DNA of 64,000 nucleotides from assembly GCF_015351765.1 (NCBI RefSeq), contig NZ_JADKQA010000001.1, forward strand, positions 690,394 to 754,393, written 5' to 3'. The stretch comes from Clostridium vitabionis. Lineage in GTDB: Bacteria; Bacillota; Clostridia; Lachnospirales; Lachnospiraceae. How positions within the stretch are numbered: the stretch's first letter is position 1; each line of letters starts with the position of its first letter. The notes beneath the pieces were generated by a model. That model was not told where the DNA came from. It worked only from the letters and a program-made list of their open reading frames with translations, and did not search any database. Shown one piece after another: positions 33,033 to 41,447 of this stretch. The position numbers were made by a program, and so were the translations under genes.

Positions 33033-35449
33033 TCACAGCAATCCTCTTTGTTTCCTTCTTTGCCATGCTTCTCATCGGAGCCCCGATTGCCATGTGCCTC
33101 GGGCTGAGCTCCATGTTCGCGATCTTCTACGCGATGAATTTCGTCCCGCAGTACCGGAGCCTGACGCTCTCCGTCATCGCGACGAACACGTATACCGGCA
33201 TCGCGAAATTCCTGCTTCTCGCCATCCTGTTCTTCGTCCTCTCGGGCAATATCATGGCGAAGGCCGGGATTTCCGGGCGCCTGGTCGATTTCATTGATTC
33301 CCTGGTCGGCCATGTCCGGGGCGGCATGGCCATGACCTGCGTCATCGTCGCCTGCTTCTTCGGCGCGATCTCCGGTTCCGGGCCGGCGACCGTTGCCGCC
33401 CTCGGTGCTGTCCTTGTGCCGGCGATGATCGCCTCCGGGTTTTCCGCGTCATTTTCCGAGGCGCTTCTCGCGGCATCCAGCTCTATCGCGATTGTCATCC
33501 CGCCGTCTATCGCCTTCGTCGTCTATGCGTCGATCGTCGGCTGCAACGTCGGTGACATGTTCATGGCCGGCATCCTTCCGGGAATCCTGATGGGCGCGGC
33601 GCTCTGTGTTGTGGTCTATTTCGAGGGGAAGCGCCGCGGTGTCAAGCCGGCGCACAGCAGAAGATCCGTGAGGGAAGTGTGGAGATCCTTCCGCAGCGCC
33701 TTTTGGGGCCTCCTGATGCCGGTCATCATTCTCGGCGGCATCTACGGCGGAATTTTCACCCCGACCGAGGCAGCGGCAGTTTCCGTGATCTACGGCCTCA
33801 TCGTCGGCCTGTTCATCTATCGCGGGATCACGCTCCGGGATCTGCCGGGAATCTTTGTTGACTCTGCGAAGACATCCGGCGGCATTCTCCTGATCGTCGC
33901 GTCGGCATCCCTATTTTCCTACTGCTGCACGCTGTTCGGCATTTCCCAGGCGTCGCAGGCACTCCTCGCGGCGGTCGGCTCGAATAAATGGGTCTTCCTG
34001 CTGATTGTCAATGTGATCTTCCTGATCGCCGGCTGCTTTATCGACGCGAACTCCGCCATGTATATCTTTATCCCGATCATGGCGCCGGTTGCCCAGCAGC
34101 TCGGCTACAGCCTGATCGCCTTCGGCGTTCTCGCCACGGTCAACCTCGCGATCGGCCAGGTGACACCGCCCGTCGGCGTGAACCTGTTCGTCGCGATGGG
34201 CCTCAAGGTAAAGGAGGCGGCTTCCGGTGTCCGGGAGAAGACATCGGAGTTCGTCAGCGTCACCCTGCCGCAGATTTCCCGGGCGGTTACGCCGATGGTC
34301 TGCGCCTGCCTTGCCGTCCTCGTTGTGGTGACGGCGTTCCCACAGGTCAGCCTCGCCTTTATCCGCGGGGAAAATGATAACAGCGGCTCTTCGCACACGA
34401 TCACCCAGAATGGCTACACCTACCATGACTATGAGGATTCCGACGATTACGACGCCTCGAAGAACGCGGCGGTATATACCGGGACGGATCCCTGGCCGCA
34501 GGTGACCTGGAATTTTGACTGCTCCCCGGGCGAGGCATCGACCTGGGCGCAGGCGGGATATTACTTTAATGCCCTCATGCAGCAGTCGACGGGCGGCCAG
34601 GTGAAGGTTGACGTCTACCCCGGCGAGCAGCTGACGAACGGCGACCAGGTCGCCGGAATCCAGGCCCTCATGGACGGGGACACGATCCAGGTTTCCCTCC
34701 ATTCCAACCTGATTTACGCGAATTTTGACGAGCGGTTCAACGCGGTCTCCCTGCCGTTCATCTATGACGACTATGAGGATGTAGACCGGACACTTGGCGG
34801 TGCTGCCGGGGATGAGATGAAGAGCGCGCTCGCTGAGTACGGCCTGGTCTGCGAGGGCATCGGGGAAAACGGTTTCCGCCAGATCACCAATTCGCGCCAC
34901 GCGATCAAGTCCGCCGAAGACCTGAAAAACATCAAGATGAGAATCAGCTCCAACGATCTCTGCTCCCAGATCTATAAGTCCTGGGGCTGCGATGCCTCCG
35001 CGATGAACTGGTCGGAGACCTACACGGCACTCCAGCAGGGGACGATCGACGGGCAGGAGAATCCGGAGACCTCCATCGATTCCGCATCGGTGCAGGATGT
35101 CCAGAAATACATTTCCCTCTGGAACGCCTATTATGACTGTGTATTCTTCTCCATCAACCAGAAGGCCTATGACCAGTTCACCGACGAGCAGAAGAAGGTG
35201 ATCGACGAGAACGCGAAGAAGGCGGTCGAATATCAGAAATCGATCAACCGCTCCGATGTCGAGAACCTGGTTGCCGAGTGGAAGCAGTCCGGCGTCATGG
35301 AAGTCACCGAGGCGAAGGACATGGATATCCAGAGCCTGAAGGATGCCTCGAAGAGCGTCTTCACCTGGTACGAACAGCAGCTCGTGGACAAGTGCGGGAT
35401 GACGCAGGCCGAAGCACAGAAATTTGTTGAGGCGTTCACGCAGGGATAA
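33029..35449 (+). CDS. TRAP transporter large permease fused to its substrate-binding protein (DctM-DctP)
   Basis: An 806-residue fusion. Residues 1 to about 445 are a DctM permease with a dozen or so membrane segments (SGSGPATVAALGAVLVPAM near 110; GIFTPTEAAAVSVIYG near 245; QVTPPVGVNLFVAMG near 380). A hydrophilic linker rich in Asp, Tyr and Ser spans 447-486. Residues about 489-806 are a complete DctP solute receptor, with MRISS containing Arg638 at the place of the carboxylate-binding Arg, then ALQQGTIDGQENP. The frame is open with no internal stop, and no separate DctP signal peptide exists. The receptor must face outward to work, so it is probably tethered to the permease. The substrate is likely a carboxylate, identity unknown. 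Confidence 0.92.
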   Translation: MITAILFVSFFAMLLIGAPIAMCLGLSSMFAIFYAMNFVPQYRSLTLSVIATNTYTGIAKFLLLAILFFVLSGNIMAKAGISGRLVDFIDSLVGHVRGGMAMTCVIVACFFGAISGSGPATVAALGAVLVPAMIASGFSASFSEALLAASSSIAIVIPPSIAFVVYASIVGCNVGDMFMAGILPGILMGAALCVVVYFEGKRRGVKPAHSRRSVREVWRSFRSAFWGLLMPVIILGGIYGGIFTPTEAAAVSVIYGLIVGLFIYRGITLRDLPGIFVDSAKTSGGILLIVASASLFSYCCTLFGISQASQALLAAVGSNKWVFLLIVNVIFLIAGCFIDANSAMYIFIPIMAPVAQQLGYSLIAFGVLATVNLAIGQVTPPVGVNLFVAMGLKVKEAASGVREKTSEFVSVTLPQISRAVTPMVCACLAVLVVVTAFPQVSLAFIRGENDNSGSSHTITQNGYTYHDYEDSDDYDASKNAAVYTGTDPWPQVTWNFDCSPGEASTWAQAGYYFNALMQQSTGGQVKVDVYPGEQLTNGDQVAGIQALMDGDTIQVSLHSNLIYANFDERFNAVSLPFIYDDYEDVDRTLGGAAGDEMKSALAEYGLVCEGIGENGFRQITNSRHAIKSAEDLKNIKMRISSNDLCSQIYKSWGCDASAMNWSETYTALQQGTIDGQENPETSIDSASVQDVQKYISLWNAYYDCVFFSINQKAYDQFTDEQKKVIDENAKKAVEYQKSINRSDVENLVAEWKQSGVMEVTEAKDMDIQSLKDASKSVFTWYEQQLVDKCGMTQAEAQKFVEAFTQG

Positions 35450-35500
35450 ACCATTTTCCCGGAAAAGAACGCCGGAAAAATCAGCGTGATGGTATAGAGC

Positions 35501-35542
35501 CCCCGCATTCTGCGAAGATATCCTTTGTGGAATGCGGGGTTC
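35501..35542 (+). terminator. Terminator of the TRAP operon
   Basis: CCCCGCATTC (35501-35510) pairs with GAATGCGGGG (35530-35539), followed by TTCTGTG. The stem is strong and the T run poor. Confidence 0.65.
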
Positions 35543-35662
35543 TGTGCACATTTCACAATTTCTTCACAAAAATGTCGTATAAAAGACAGAGGAATCCGAA
35601 AGATTCGTATCTGTCCGGCAAGCGCCGGACAGGTGCAAAAATTCATCATTTGGGGGCTTATT

Positions 35663-36862
35663 ATGAAAACGATGTGCAGAAACAACAATCGTGCCGGAAA
35701 GCCGCGGAAGCTCGCGGGCCGGGCAGGAGCAGTCCTTGCGGCGTTCATGCTGGCCACGTCGGCAGCACCGATGACCGCTTATGCGGACGGCGGGCTCGAC
35801 ATGAGCACCAACTATCCGGGCGTCGCGGCGAAACCGGGCGATACCGTGAATTTTGCGCTGGATTTCCAGAACAGCGGTTCCGGGGAGACGGTCGGCCTTT
35901 CCGCCGAGAACCTGCCGGACGGGTTCACGGGTTTCTTCAAGGGAAGCGGCAACACGATCAGCAGCGTGTACGCGAAGAATGGCGACAATGACAGCCTCGT
36001 CACCTACACCGTCACCGTTCCCCAGGACGCGAAGGAGGGCAATTACCCGATCACCCTGGTCGCGAACGGCGAGGCGAACAGTGACCGCCTGACCCTGAAT
36101 CTGGACGTCACGAAGGAGGACCTGGGAAGCAGCACCCTCCAGACGAAGGAGGGTTCGACCAGCAACGGCACCTACACCTACACGGCGACGATTCAGAACA
36201 ATACCGCCGAGACGCAGACCTACAATCTTTCCTCCCAGCAGGACAGCGGGTGGACCGTATCCTTCCAGCCGTCCGGCGGTTCCGGCAATGTCTCCTCCGT
36301 CGATGTCGAGGCGGGCAAGAGCCAGGATCTCACCATCACGGTGACTCCGCCGAAGGATGTCGCTTCCAATGACTATACGATCCCGGTTACCGCTGCTTCC
36401 GGCTCCGAGAACCTGACCGCGAACCTGAACGTTCATGTTACCGGAACCTACAACCTTGCCGTACAGACCCAGAACGGCACGCTTTCCTTTAATGTAAAAT
36501 CCGGGAAACGCACGCCGGTGACGGTTGACCTTGTGAACAACGGAAACCTTGAGCTCGACGGCATCAATTTGACCTCCACGGCGCCGACCGACTGGACCGT
36601 GGAATTCTCCGAGAGCACGGTAGATTCCATCGCCCCCGGGGAGACCAAGGAAGTGACGATGTATGTCACCCCGTCCAAATCCGCGATCAGCGGCGATTAT
36701 GTCATGAGTGTCAGCGCGGCGAATAACAACACCTCCGCGCAGGATGTCCAGTTCCGTGTCACGGTCAAGACCGGCACGGCATGGGGCATTGCCGGCGTCG
36801 TCATCATCGTGGCTATCTTTGCCTGCCTGGCGGGAATCTTTAAGAAATACGGGAGGCACTGA
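35663..36862 (+). CDS. Membrane-anchored NEW3-domain exoprotein
   Basis: A 399-residue surface protein. The signal peptide ends near ATSAAPMTAYADGG (about residue 38). Three or more beta-rich modules follow, each with an NEW3/COG1470 look: KPGDTVNFALDFQNSGSGE; VPQDAKEGNYPITLVANG; VEAGKSQDLTITVTPPKD. A C-terminal hydrophobic helix (about 370-392) and a short basic tail KKYGRH anchor it. It stands first in a three-gene set with an ABC ATPase and permease (two bases to the ATPase), so it is probably the outside part of that machine. The ATG at 35663 gives a clean signal peptide; the longer frame does not. Confidence 0.82.
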   Translation: MKTMCRNNNRAGKPRKLAGRAGAVLAAFMLATSAAPMTAYADGGLDMSTNYPGVAAKPGDTVNFALDFQNSGSGETVGLSAENLPDGFTGFFKGSGNTISSVYAKNGDNDSLVTYTVTVPQDAKEGNYPITLVANGEANSDRLTLNLDVTKEDLGSSTLQTKEGSTSNGTYTYTATIQNNTAETQTYNLSSQQDSGWTVSFQPSGGSGNVSSVDVEAGKSQDLTITVTPPKDVASNDYTIPVTAASGSENLTANLNVHVTGTYNLAVQTQNGTLSFNVKSGKRTPVTVDLVNNGNLELDGINLTSTAPTDWTVEFSESTVDSIAPGETKEVTMYVTPSKSAISGDYVMSVSAANNNTSAQDVQFRVTVKTGTAWGIAGVVIIVAIFACLAGIFKKYGRH

Positions 36863-36864
36863 TT

Positions 36865-37923
36865 ATGTCGGAACGTGTCATCATCAGGACAGAGGATCTC
36901 TGCAAGGATTACGATGATGTCCACGCGGTCAGCCATCTGAACCTGGAGATCCGGCAGGGGGAGGTGTTCGGCCTTCTCGGGCCGAACGGCGCCGGCAAGA
37001 CCACGACGACGCTGATGCTTCTCGGGCTCACGGATCCGACCTCCGGCCGTGCCGTCATCGACGGCTGTGACTGCACCAGGGATTCCATCGAGGTGAAGAA
37101 ACTTGTCGGCTATCTCCCGGACAATGTCGGCTTTTACCCGGACATGACCGGCAGGGACAACCTGGTCTTCACCGGCATGATGAACGGCCTTGCGCAGAAG
37201 GAGGCCGGTGAGCGCGCAAAGGCACTTCTTGAGCGCGTTGGCATGACCTACGCGGCAGACCGGAAGGCCGGCACCTATTCCCGCGGCATGCGGCAGAGGC
37301 TCGGTATCGCGGACGTCCTCATGAAGGATCCGAAGATCGTCATCATGGATGAGCCGACGCTGGGCATTGACCCACAGGGTATGCGGGAGCTGACCCGGCT
37401 GATCCGGGAGCTCGCGGTGAAGGACGGCAGGACACTCTTGATTTCCTCGCATGACCTGTACCAGATCCAGAAAATATCCGACCGGGTTGGCATCTTCGTC
37501 GGCGGGCAGATGATCGCCTGCGGCCGTATCGATGAGCTCGGCCGGCAGCTGCAGAATGAAGGGCTTTACCTGATCGACCTCCGCGCGGAGAAGCCGGACG
37601 ATCCGGAGGGAGAACAGCTCCGGGATCTCATCCGGAAGTCCGCCGGCGTGCGCACGGTCGGGAAGCGTGAGGACGGCAGCCTTCATATTGAGGCAGGCGT
37701 CGATATCCGCACGAGTCTCGTGCGGGAACTGGTGGACAATGGCTATGTCATCGATGAGATCCACCAGAGAGGCGGGGATCTGGACGAGATCTACCGCAGA
37801 TATTTTGAAAAGGCAGGTGAAACACATGGAAGCACAGTCTCCGGAAAGTCCGGCAGCCCAGAAGGCACCGAAAATGGGAAAGTTCAAGGCCGCCTTGCAA
37901 AACTTCTTCATCGAAAGAAATAG
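36865..37923 (+). CDS. ABC transporter ATP-binding protein
   Basis: A 352-residue ATPase. Walker A is GPNGAGKTTT (about 39-48), the signature is YSRGMRQRLG (about 138-147), and Walker B is IVIMDEPTLGID (about 159-170). About 100 residues beyond the usual domain form a regulatory-type tail. It is of the DRA/CcmA type that pairs with ABC-2 or GldF-like permeases. Its last 98 bases also encode the start of the permease in another frame. Confidence 0.9.
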   Translation: MSERVIIRTEDLCKDYDDVHAVSHLNLEIRQGEVFGLLGPNGAGKTTTTLMLLGLTDPTSGRAVIDGCDCTRDSIEVKKLVGYLPDNVGFYPDMTGRDNLVFTGMMNGLAQKEAGERAKALLERVGMTYAADRKAGTYSRGMRQRLGIADVLMKDPKIVIMDEPTLGIDPQGMRELTRLIRELAVKDGRTLLISSHDLYQIQKISDRVGIFVGGQMIACGRIDELGRQLQNEGLYLIDLRAEKPDDPEGEQLRDLIRKSAGVRTVGKREDGSLHIEAGVDIRTSLVRELVDNGYVIDEIHQRGGDLDEIYRRYFEKAGETHGSTVSGKSGSPEGTENGKVQGRLAKLLHRKK

Positions 37924-38917
37924 TGATAAGGCGAAGGCCAACCGGAACGGATTCCGGGTGCTTTTCCAGAAGGAACTGACCGACCATCTGGAGAGCTGGC
38001 GGTTCATCATCCTGTTCCTCCTGCTCTTTGCCGTCATGCTGGCCAGCCTTTACGGCGCGGCGGGGACACTTGCGCAGAACGCGGCACAGTCCGCCAGCCA
38101 GAACCAGCAGCAGGCATCCACGCCCACAGAATTCCTGTTTCTGCAGCTGTTCACGACGGCGGGAAGCTCGATCTATTCGTTCACGACGTTCCTGGCCTTC
38201 CTCGGGCCGGTGTTCGGAATTATGCTGGGATTTGACGCCATCAACGAGGAGCAGGTGCAGGGCACGCTGAACCGCCTGGCGTCCCAGTCGATCTACAGGG
38301 ATACGATCATCAACGCGAAATTTGCCGCCGGCTCGGCGTGCATTTTCCTGACGGTCTTCGCTCTCGGCGGCCTGTTCACCGGGCTCGGGCTGATCTACAC
38401 CGGCCTCACCCTGTCCGGGGAGGAAGTTGCGAGAATCGTCATTTACCTGCTTCTCGCGTCGGTCTACATCTGCGTCTGGCTGGCGGTGGCGATGCTGTTC
38501 TCTGTGCTCTGCCGCCACGCGGCGACAGCGGCACTCGCGTGTATCGCCATCTGGCTTGTGCTTTCGCTGTTCCTGAGCCTTATCGTCACTGGCATTGCCG
38601 GCGCGATCTATCCGCTCTCCGGGCCGATGGCCCAGCTGAACGCGCTGAGGAATTATCAGGCGCAGGTCGCGATGAGCCGGATTTCGCCGTATTATCTCTT
38701 CAGTGAGGCGTCGAGCGTGATTATGAATCCGAACGTCCGCTCACTCGATCTGATGAGCCTCCTCATGGAATCGCAGAAGGGCGCCATCGCGAGCTACCTG
38801 ACGCTTGGACAGAGCCTCCTGCAGATCTGGCCGCACCTTGTGGGCATGATTGCCCTGGTCGTTGTGATTTTCGCCGCGGCGTATATCTCGTTCATGCGCA
38901 GGGAGATCCGCGCCTGA
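37826..38917 (+). CDS. ABC transporter permease (ABC-2/GldF type)
   Basis: A 363-residue membrane protein with about six hydrophobic segments (LILFLLLFAVML-like near 60; TTFLAFLGPVFGIMLGFDAI near 120; the last near 340). DAINEEQVQGTLNRL is the motif of ABC-2 permeases coupled to exoproteins. GGCAGG stands before ATG 37826, which gives a 98-base overlap with the ATPase gene. An alternative ATG at 37874 would still overlap by 50 bases. Substrate unknown. Confidence 0.82.
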   Translation: MEAQSPESPAAQKAPKMGKFKAALQNFFIERNSDKAKANRNGFRVLFQKELTDHLESWRFIILFLLLFAVMLASLYGAAGTLAQNAAQSASQNQQQASTPTEFLFLQLFTTAGSSIYSFTTFLAFLGPVFGIMLGFDAINEEQVQGTLNRLASQSIYRDTIINAKFAAGSACIFLTVFALGGLFTGLGLIYTGLTLSGEEVARIVIYLLLASVYICVWLAVAMLFSVLCRHAATAALACIAIWLVLSLFLSLIVTGIAGAIYPLSGPMAQLNALRNYQAQVAMSRISPYYLFSEASSVIMNPNVRSLDLMSLLMESQKGAIASYLTLGQSLLQIWPHLVGMIALVVVIFAAAYISFMRREIRA

Positions 38918-38969
38918 ATCCAAGACGTGCAGGACCCGGAGCGGCCTTTGCCAAACAGAGATAAAAATA

Positions 38970-39004
38970 ACCCCTTACCCGGATGCCGGGTAAGGGGTCT
39001 TTTT
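38970..39004. terminator. Bidirectional terminator between convergent genes
   Basis: ACCCCTTACCCGG pairs with CCGGGTAAGGGGT around a three-base loop. There is a T run on the plus side and TTATTTTTAT on the minus side. It serves both the ABC operon and the ABC-F gene. Confidence 0.9.
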
Positions 39005-39127
39005 CGTGCGCCCATAAGGAGCCCGCTTTTGGTGCATATAGGGAAGAACGGCAGCTTTTGGCGCATGCACGGCAGGCCGGCAGCTTCCCGGGGGCAGCGG
39101 GAGCCGGGAAGAGAAGAAGAGGGGCCG

Positions 39128-41182
39128 TCAGGCTTCCGCCTCCTCCGCGAGCTTTTCCCACTGCTCGTACAGCGGCTCGAGCTCCCTGTCGTTCTGTTCC
39201 TTCTCTCGGGAGATCGTCATGAGCTTCGTCACGTCAGAACCAATGTTGGCGTCGGCGAGCATGGCGTCTATTTCCTCATTCCGCGCCTCCAGCTGGTGGA
39301 TTCGGTCTTCACACTTTTTCAGCTCGTTTTTGAGCTTGCGCTGCCGCGCTTGTTCCTCCTTCTGCTGCTGCCAGCTGGAGCGGCCGCTGGATTCCGCCCC
39401 GGTATCCGGGACGCCTGCTGCGGGAAGCACGGTGCCGGAAGCCGGCGGAAAGGCAGTTTTGCCTGTGCCGGCGACGTGACCGGTCTGATTGATGGAAGCG
39501 GGAGACTCCGCCGGAGAGGCTTTCTGCCTGCCGCCCTGCGCTGCCCTTACGAGGGTGTCCAGGTAGGCCTTCTCCGTATCGTCCTTCTTCTCCAGATAAT
39601 AGTCGTAATTGCCGAGGTAGTTGAGCACGGTTCCCATCGTCAGGTCCAGGATCCGGGTAGCCGTCCGGTTGATGAAATACCGGTCGTGGGAGACGCAGAG
39701 CACAGTGCCGGTGTAGTTCACGAGGGCATTTTCCAGGATCTCGCGGGAAGTGATGTCCAGATGGTTCGTGGGCTCATCGAGGATCAGGAAGTTCGCCTCG
39801 GACAGCATCAGCTTCGCCAGGGAGACCCGGCCCCGCTCGCCGCCGGAGAGGTCGGAAATCCGCTTGAATACGTCGTCGTTCGTGAAGAGAAAGGCAGCCA
39901 GGACATTCCGGATCTGCGTGTTGTTCATGGTCGGGTACTCGTCGGAGATCTCCTCAAAGATCGTTTTCTCCATGTGGAGAACCTGGTGCTCCTGGTCGTA
40001 ATATCCGATATTGACCCGGGAGCCCAGGCGGACCTCGCCGGCATCCGGGGCGAGAAGGCCGTTGATGATCTTGAGCATCGTGGTCTTCCCGGTGCCGTTG
40101 TTGCCGATGATGCAGACGCGCTCGCCGCGCTTCACCTGGAAATTGATCCCGGAAAAGAGCGTCTCCCCGTCAAATCCCTTTGCGAGTCCGGTTACGGTCA
40201 GGACGTCATTGCCGGAGACCACCGAAGGGGTGAGCTCAATGCGCATCTCGTCGCTGATCTCCGTGGGCTTCTCCAGGACGTCGATCTTGTCCAGCATTTT
40301 TTCCCGGGATTCCGCCCGCTTGATTGATTTTTCCCTGTTGAAGGATTTCAGCTTCTCGATGACCTGCTGCTGGTGCTGGATTTCCTGCTGCTGGTTCAGG
40401 TAGGCCTTGATGACGCCTGCCCGGATGATCGCCTTCTTCTCGCTGTAATCCGTGTAATTGCCGAGATAGGTAGTGGCCTTCCCGCCGTCCAGCTCGATGA
40501 CCTTTGTCACCACGCGGTCAAGGAAATACCGGTCATGGGCGACGACGATCACTGTGCCGCTGTAATTGGTGAGGTAGGTCTCCAGCCAGGCGATGGAATT
40601 CATGTCGAGGTGGTTCGTCGGCTCATCGAGAAGGATGATGTCCGGGTGGGTGAGGAGAAGACGCCCAAGGGAAACGCGCGTCTTCTGGCCGCCGGAGAGC
40701 TCGGAGACCTTCTTGCCGAATTCCTCCTCCGAGAAGCCCAGGCCTTTGAGGACGCCGGTGATCTCGGACTGCCAGGCGTATCCATTTTCCAGCTCATACT
40801 CGTGTGTGACCCGGGTGTACTCGTCCATGATCTTCTCGAGGCTGCTTCCTTCTGCGCCCTTCATCTGCTGCTCGAGGGTGCGGATCCGGCGCTCCATCTC
40901 GAGGATCGGGCGCTTGACCTCCATCAGGGCGTCATAGATCGTGGATTCGCTGTGGACGTCCTGGTGCTGGGCGAGATAGCCCAGCGTCTTCCCCTTCGAG
41001 ATGGTCACCTGGCCTTCGTCGGGGGCAAGCTCCCCGACGATGATCCGGAGAAGGGTGGATTTGCCGGCGCCGTTGATGCCGACGATGGCGGCTTTCTCGT
41101 GTTCCTCCACGTGGAAGGAGACTTTATTTAACACCTGGCCGGTGACAAAGGTTTTTGAGATGCTGCTGCAGGATAAAATCAT
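39128..41182 (-). CDS. ABC-F ATPase
   Basis: A 684-residue soluble protein with two ABC domains and no membrane segments. The first has GINGAGKST (about 35-43), LSGGQKTRVSLGR and LLDEPTNHLD. The second has GNNGTGKTT (about 361-369), LSGGERGRVSLAK and LILDEPTNHLD. Both end in the AHDRYF/SHDRYF switch. The linker between them is helical and charged, and the C-terminal ~90 residues form a coiled coil, as in the Uup/YdiF/EttA group that acts at the ribosome. Antibiotic protection is possible but cannot be claimed. The minus-strand RBS AGGAGG stands about five bases before the ATG. Confidence 0.93.
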   Translation of the reverse strand: MILSCSSISKTFVTGQVLNKVSFHVEEHEKAAIVGINGAGKSTLLRIIVGELAPDEGQVTISKGKTLGYLAQHQDVHSESTIYDALMEVKRPILEMERRIRTLEQQMKGAEGSSLEKIMDEYTRVTHEYELENGYAWQSEITGVLKGLGFSEEEFGKKVSELSGGQKTRVSLGRLLLTHPDIILLDEPTNHLDMNSIAWLETYLTNYSGTVIVVAHDRYFLDRVVTKVIELDGGKATTYLGNYTDYSEKKAIIRAGVIKAYLNQQQEIQHQQQVIEKLKSFNREKSIKRAESREKMLDKIDVLEKPTEISDEMRIELTPSVVSGNDVLTVTGLAKGFDGETLFSGINFQVKRGERVCIIGNNGTGKTTMLKIINGLLAPDAGEVRLGSRVNIGYYDQEHQVLHMEKTIFEEISDEYPTMNNTQIRNVLAAFLFTNDDVFKRISDLSGGERGRVSLAKLMLSEANFLILDEPTNHLDITSREILENALVNYTGTVLCVSHDRYFINRTATRILDLTMGTVLNYLGNYDYYLEKKDDTEKAYLDTLVRAAQGGRQKASPAESPASINQTGHVAGTGKTAFPPASGTVLPAAGVPDTGAESSGRSSWQQQKEEQARQRKLKNELKKCEDRIHQLEARNEEIDAMLADANIGSDVTKLMTISREKEQNDRELEPLYEQWEKLAEEAEA

Positions 41183-41299
41183 CGCATCCTCCTATAGGGC
41201 AAGATCCGTAACGGGTAAAGCCTTTTGCGGATATTCATGACAGGCACGGAATATTGATATTTTTCAATAGCGGGTATGTACATTTGCGCGGGTTTCTGC

Positions 41300-41359
41300 T
41301 ACACTACGGGCTGTTTTCATTTTCAAGGAACTGTTCAGGACCCGCATGGGCTGAACAGT
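41300..41359 (+). promoter_or_regulatory. Candidate promoter and ACTGTTCA hairpin before the MATE gene
   Basis: TGC-TACACT at 41297-41305 is an extended -10; TGTACA lies 17 bases upstream. A 9-base/8-base inverted repeat AACTGTTCA...TGAACAGT spans 41329-41359 in the predicted leader. The rest of the 265-base divergent gap shows nothing recognised. Confidence 0.45.
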
Positions 41360-41447
41360 GACATGGCAAAGCGCGTCCGCCATTCTCGGCGGGCGCACTG
41401 AACTTGATTATAGCCCAGCCACGAGCTTTTGTAAATCGGGGGATATC

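Noticed and set aside
39005-39127. Possible small gene or RNA between the bidirectional terminator and the ABC-F stop
   Set aside because: Only short unsupported frames and a T-less hairpin were seen.
41183-41212. Minus-strand TTTACC-N17-TATAGG as ABC-F promoter
   Set aside because: The -10 would overlap the RBS, leaving no room for a leader with that RBS.
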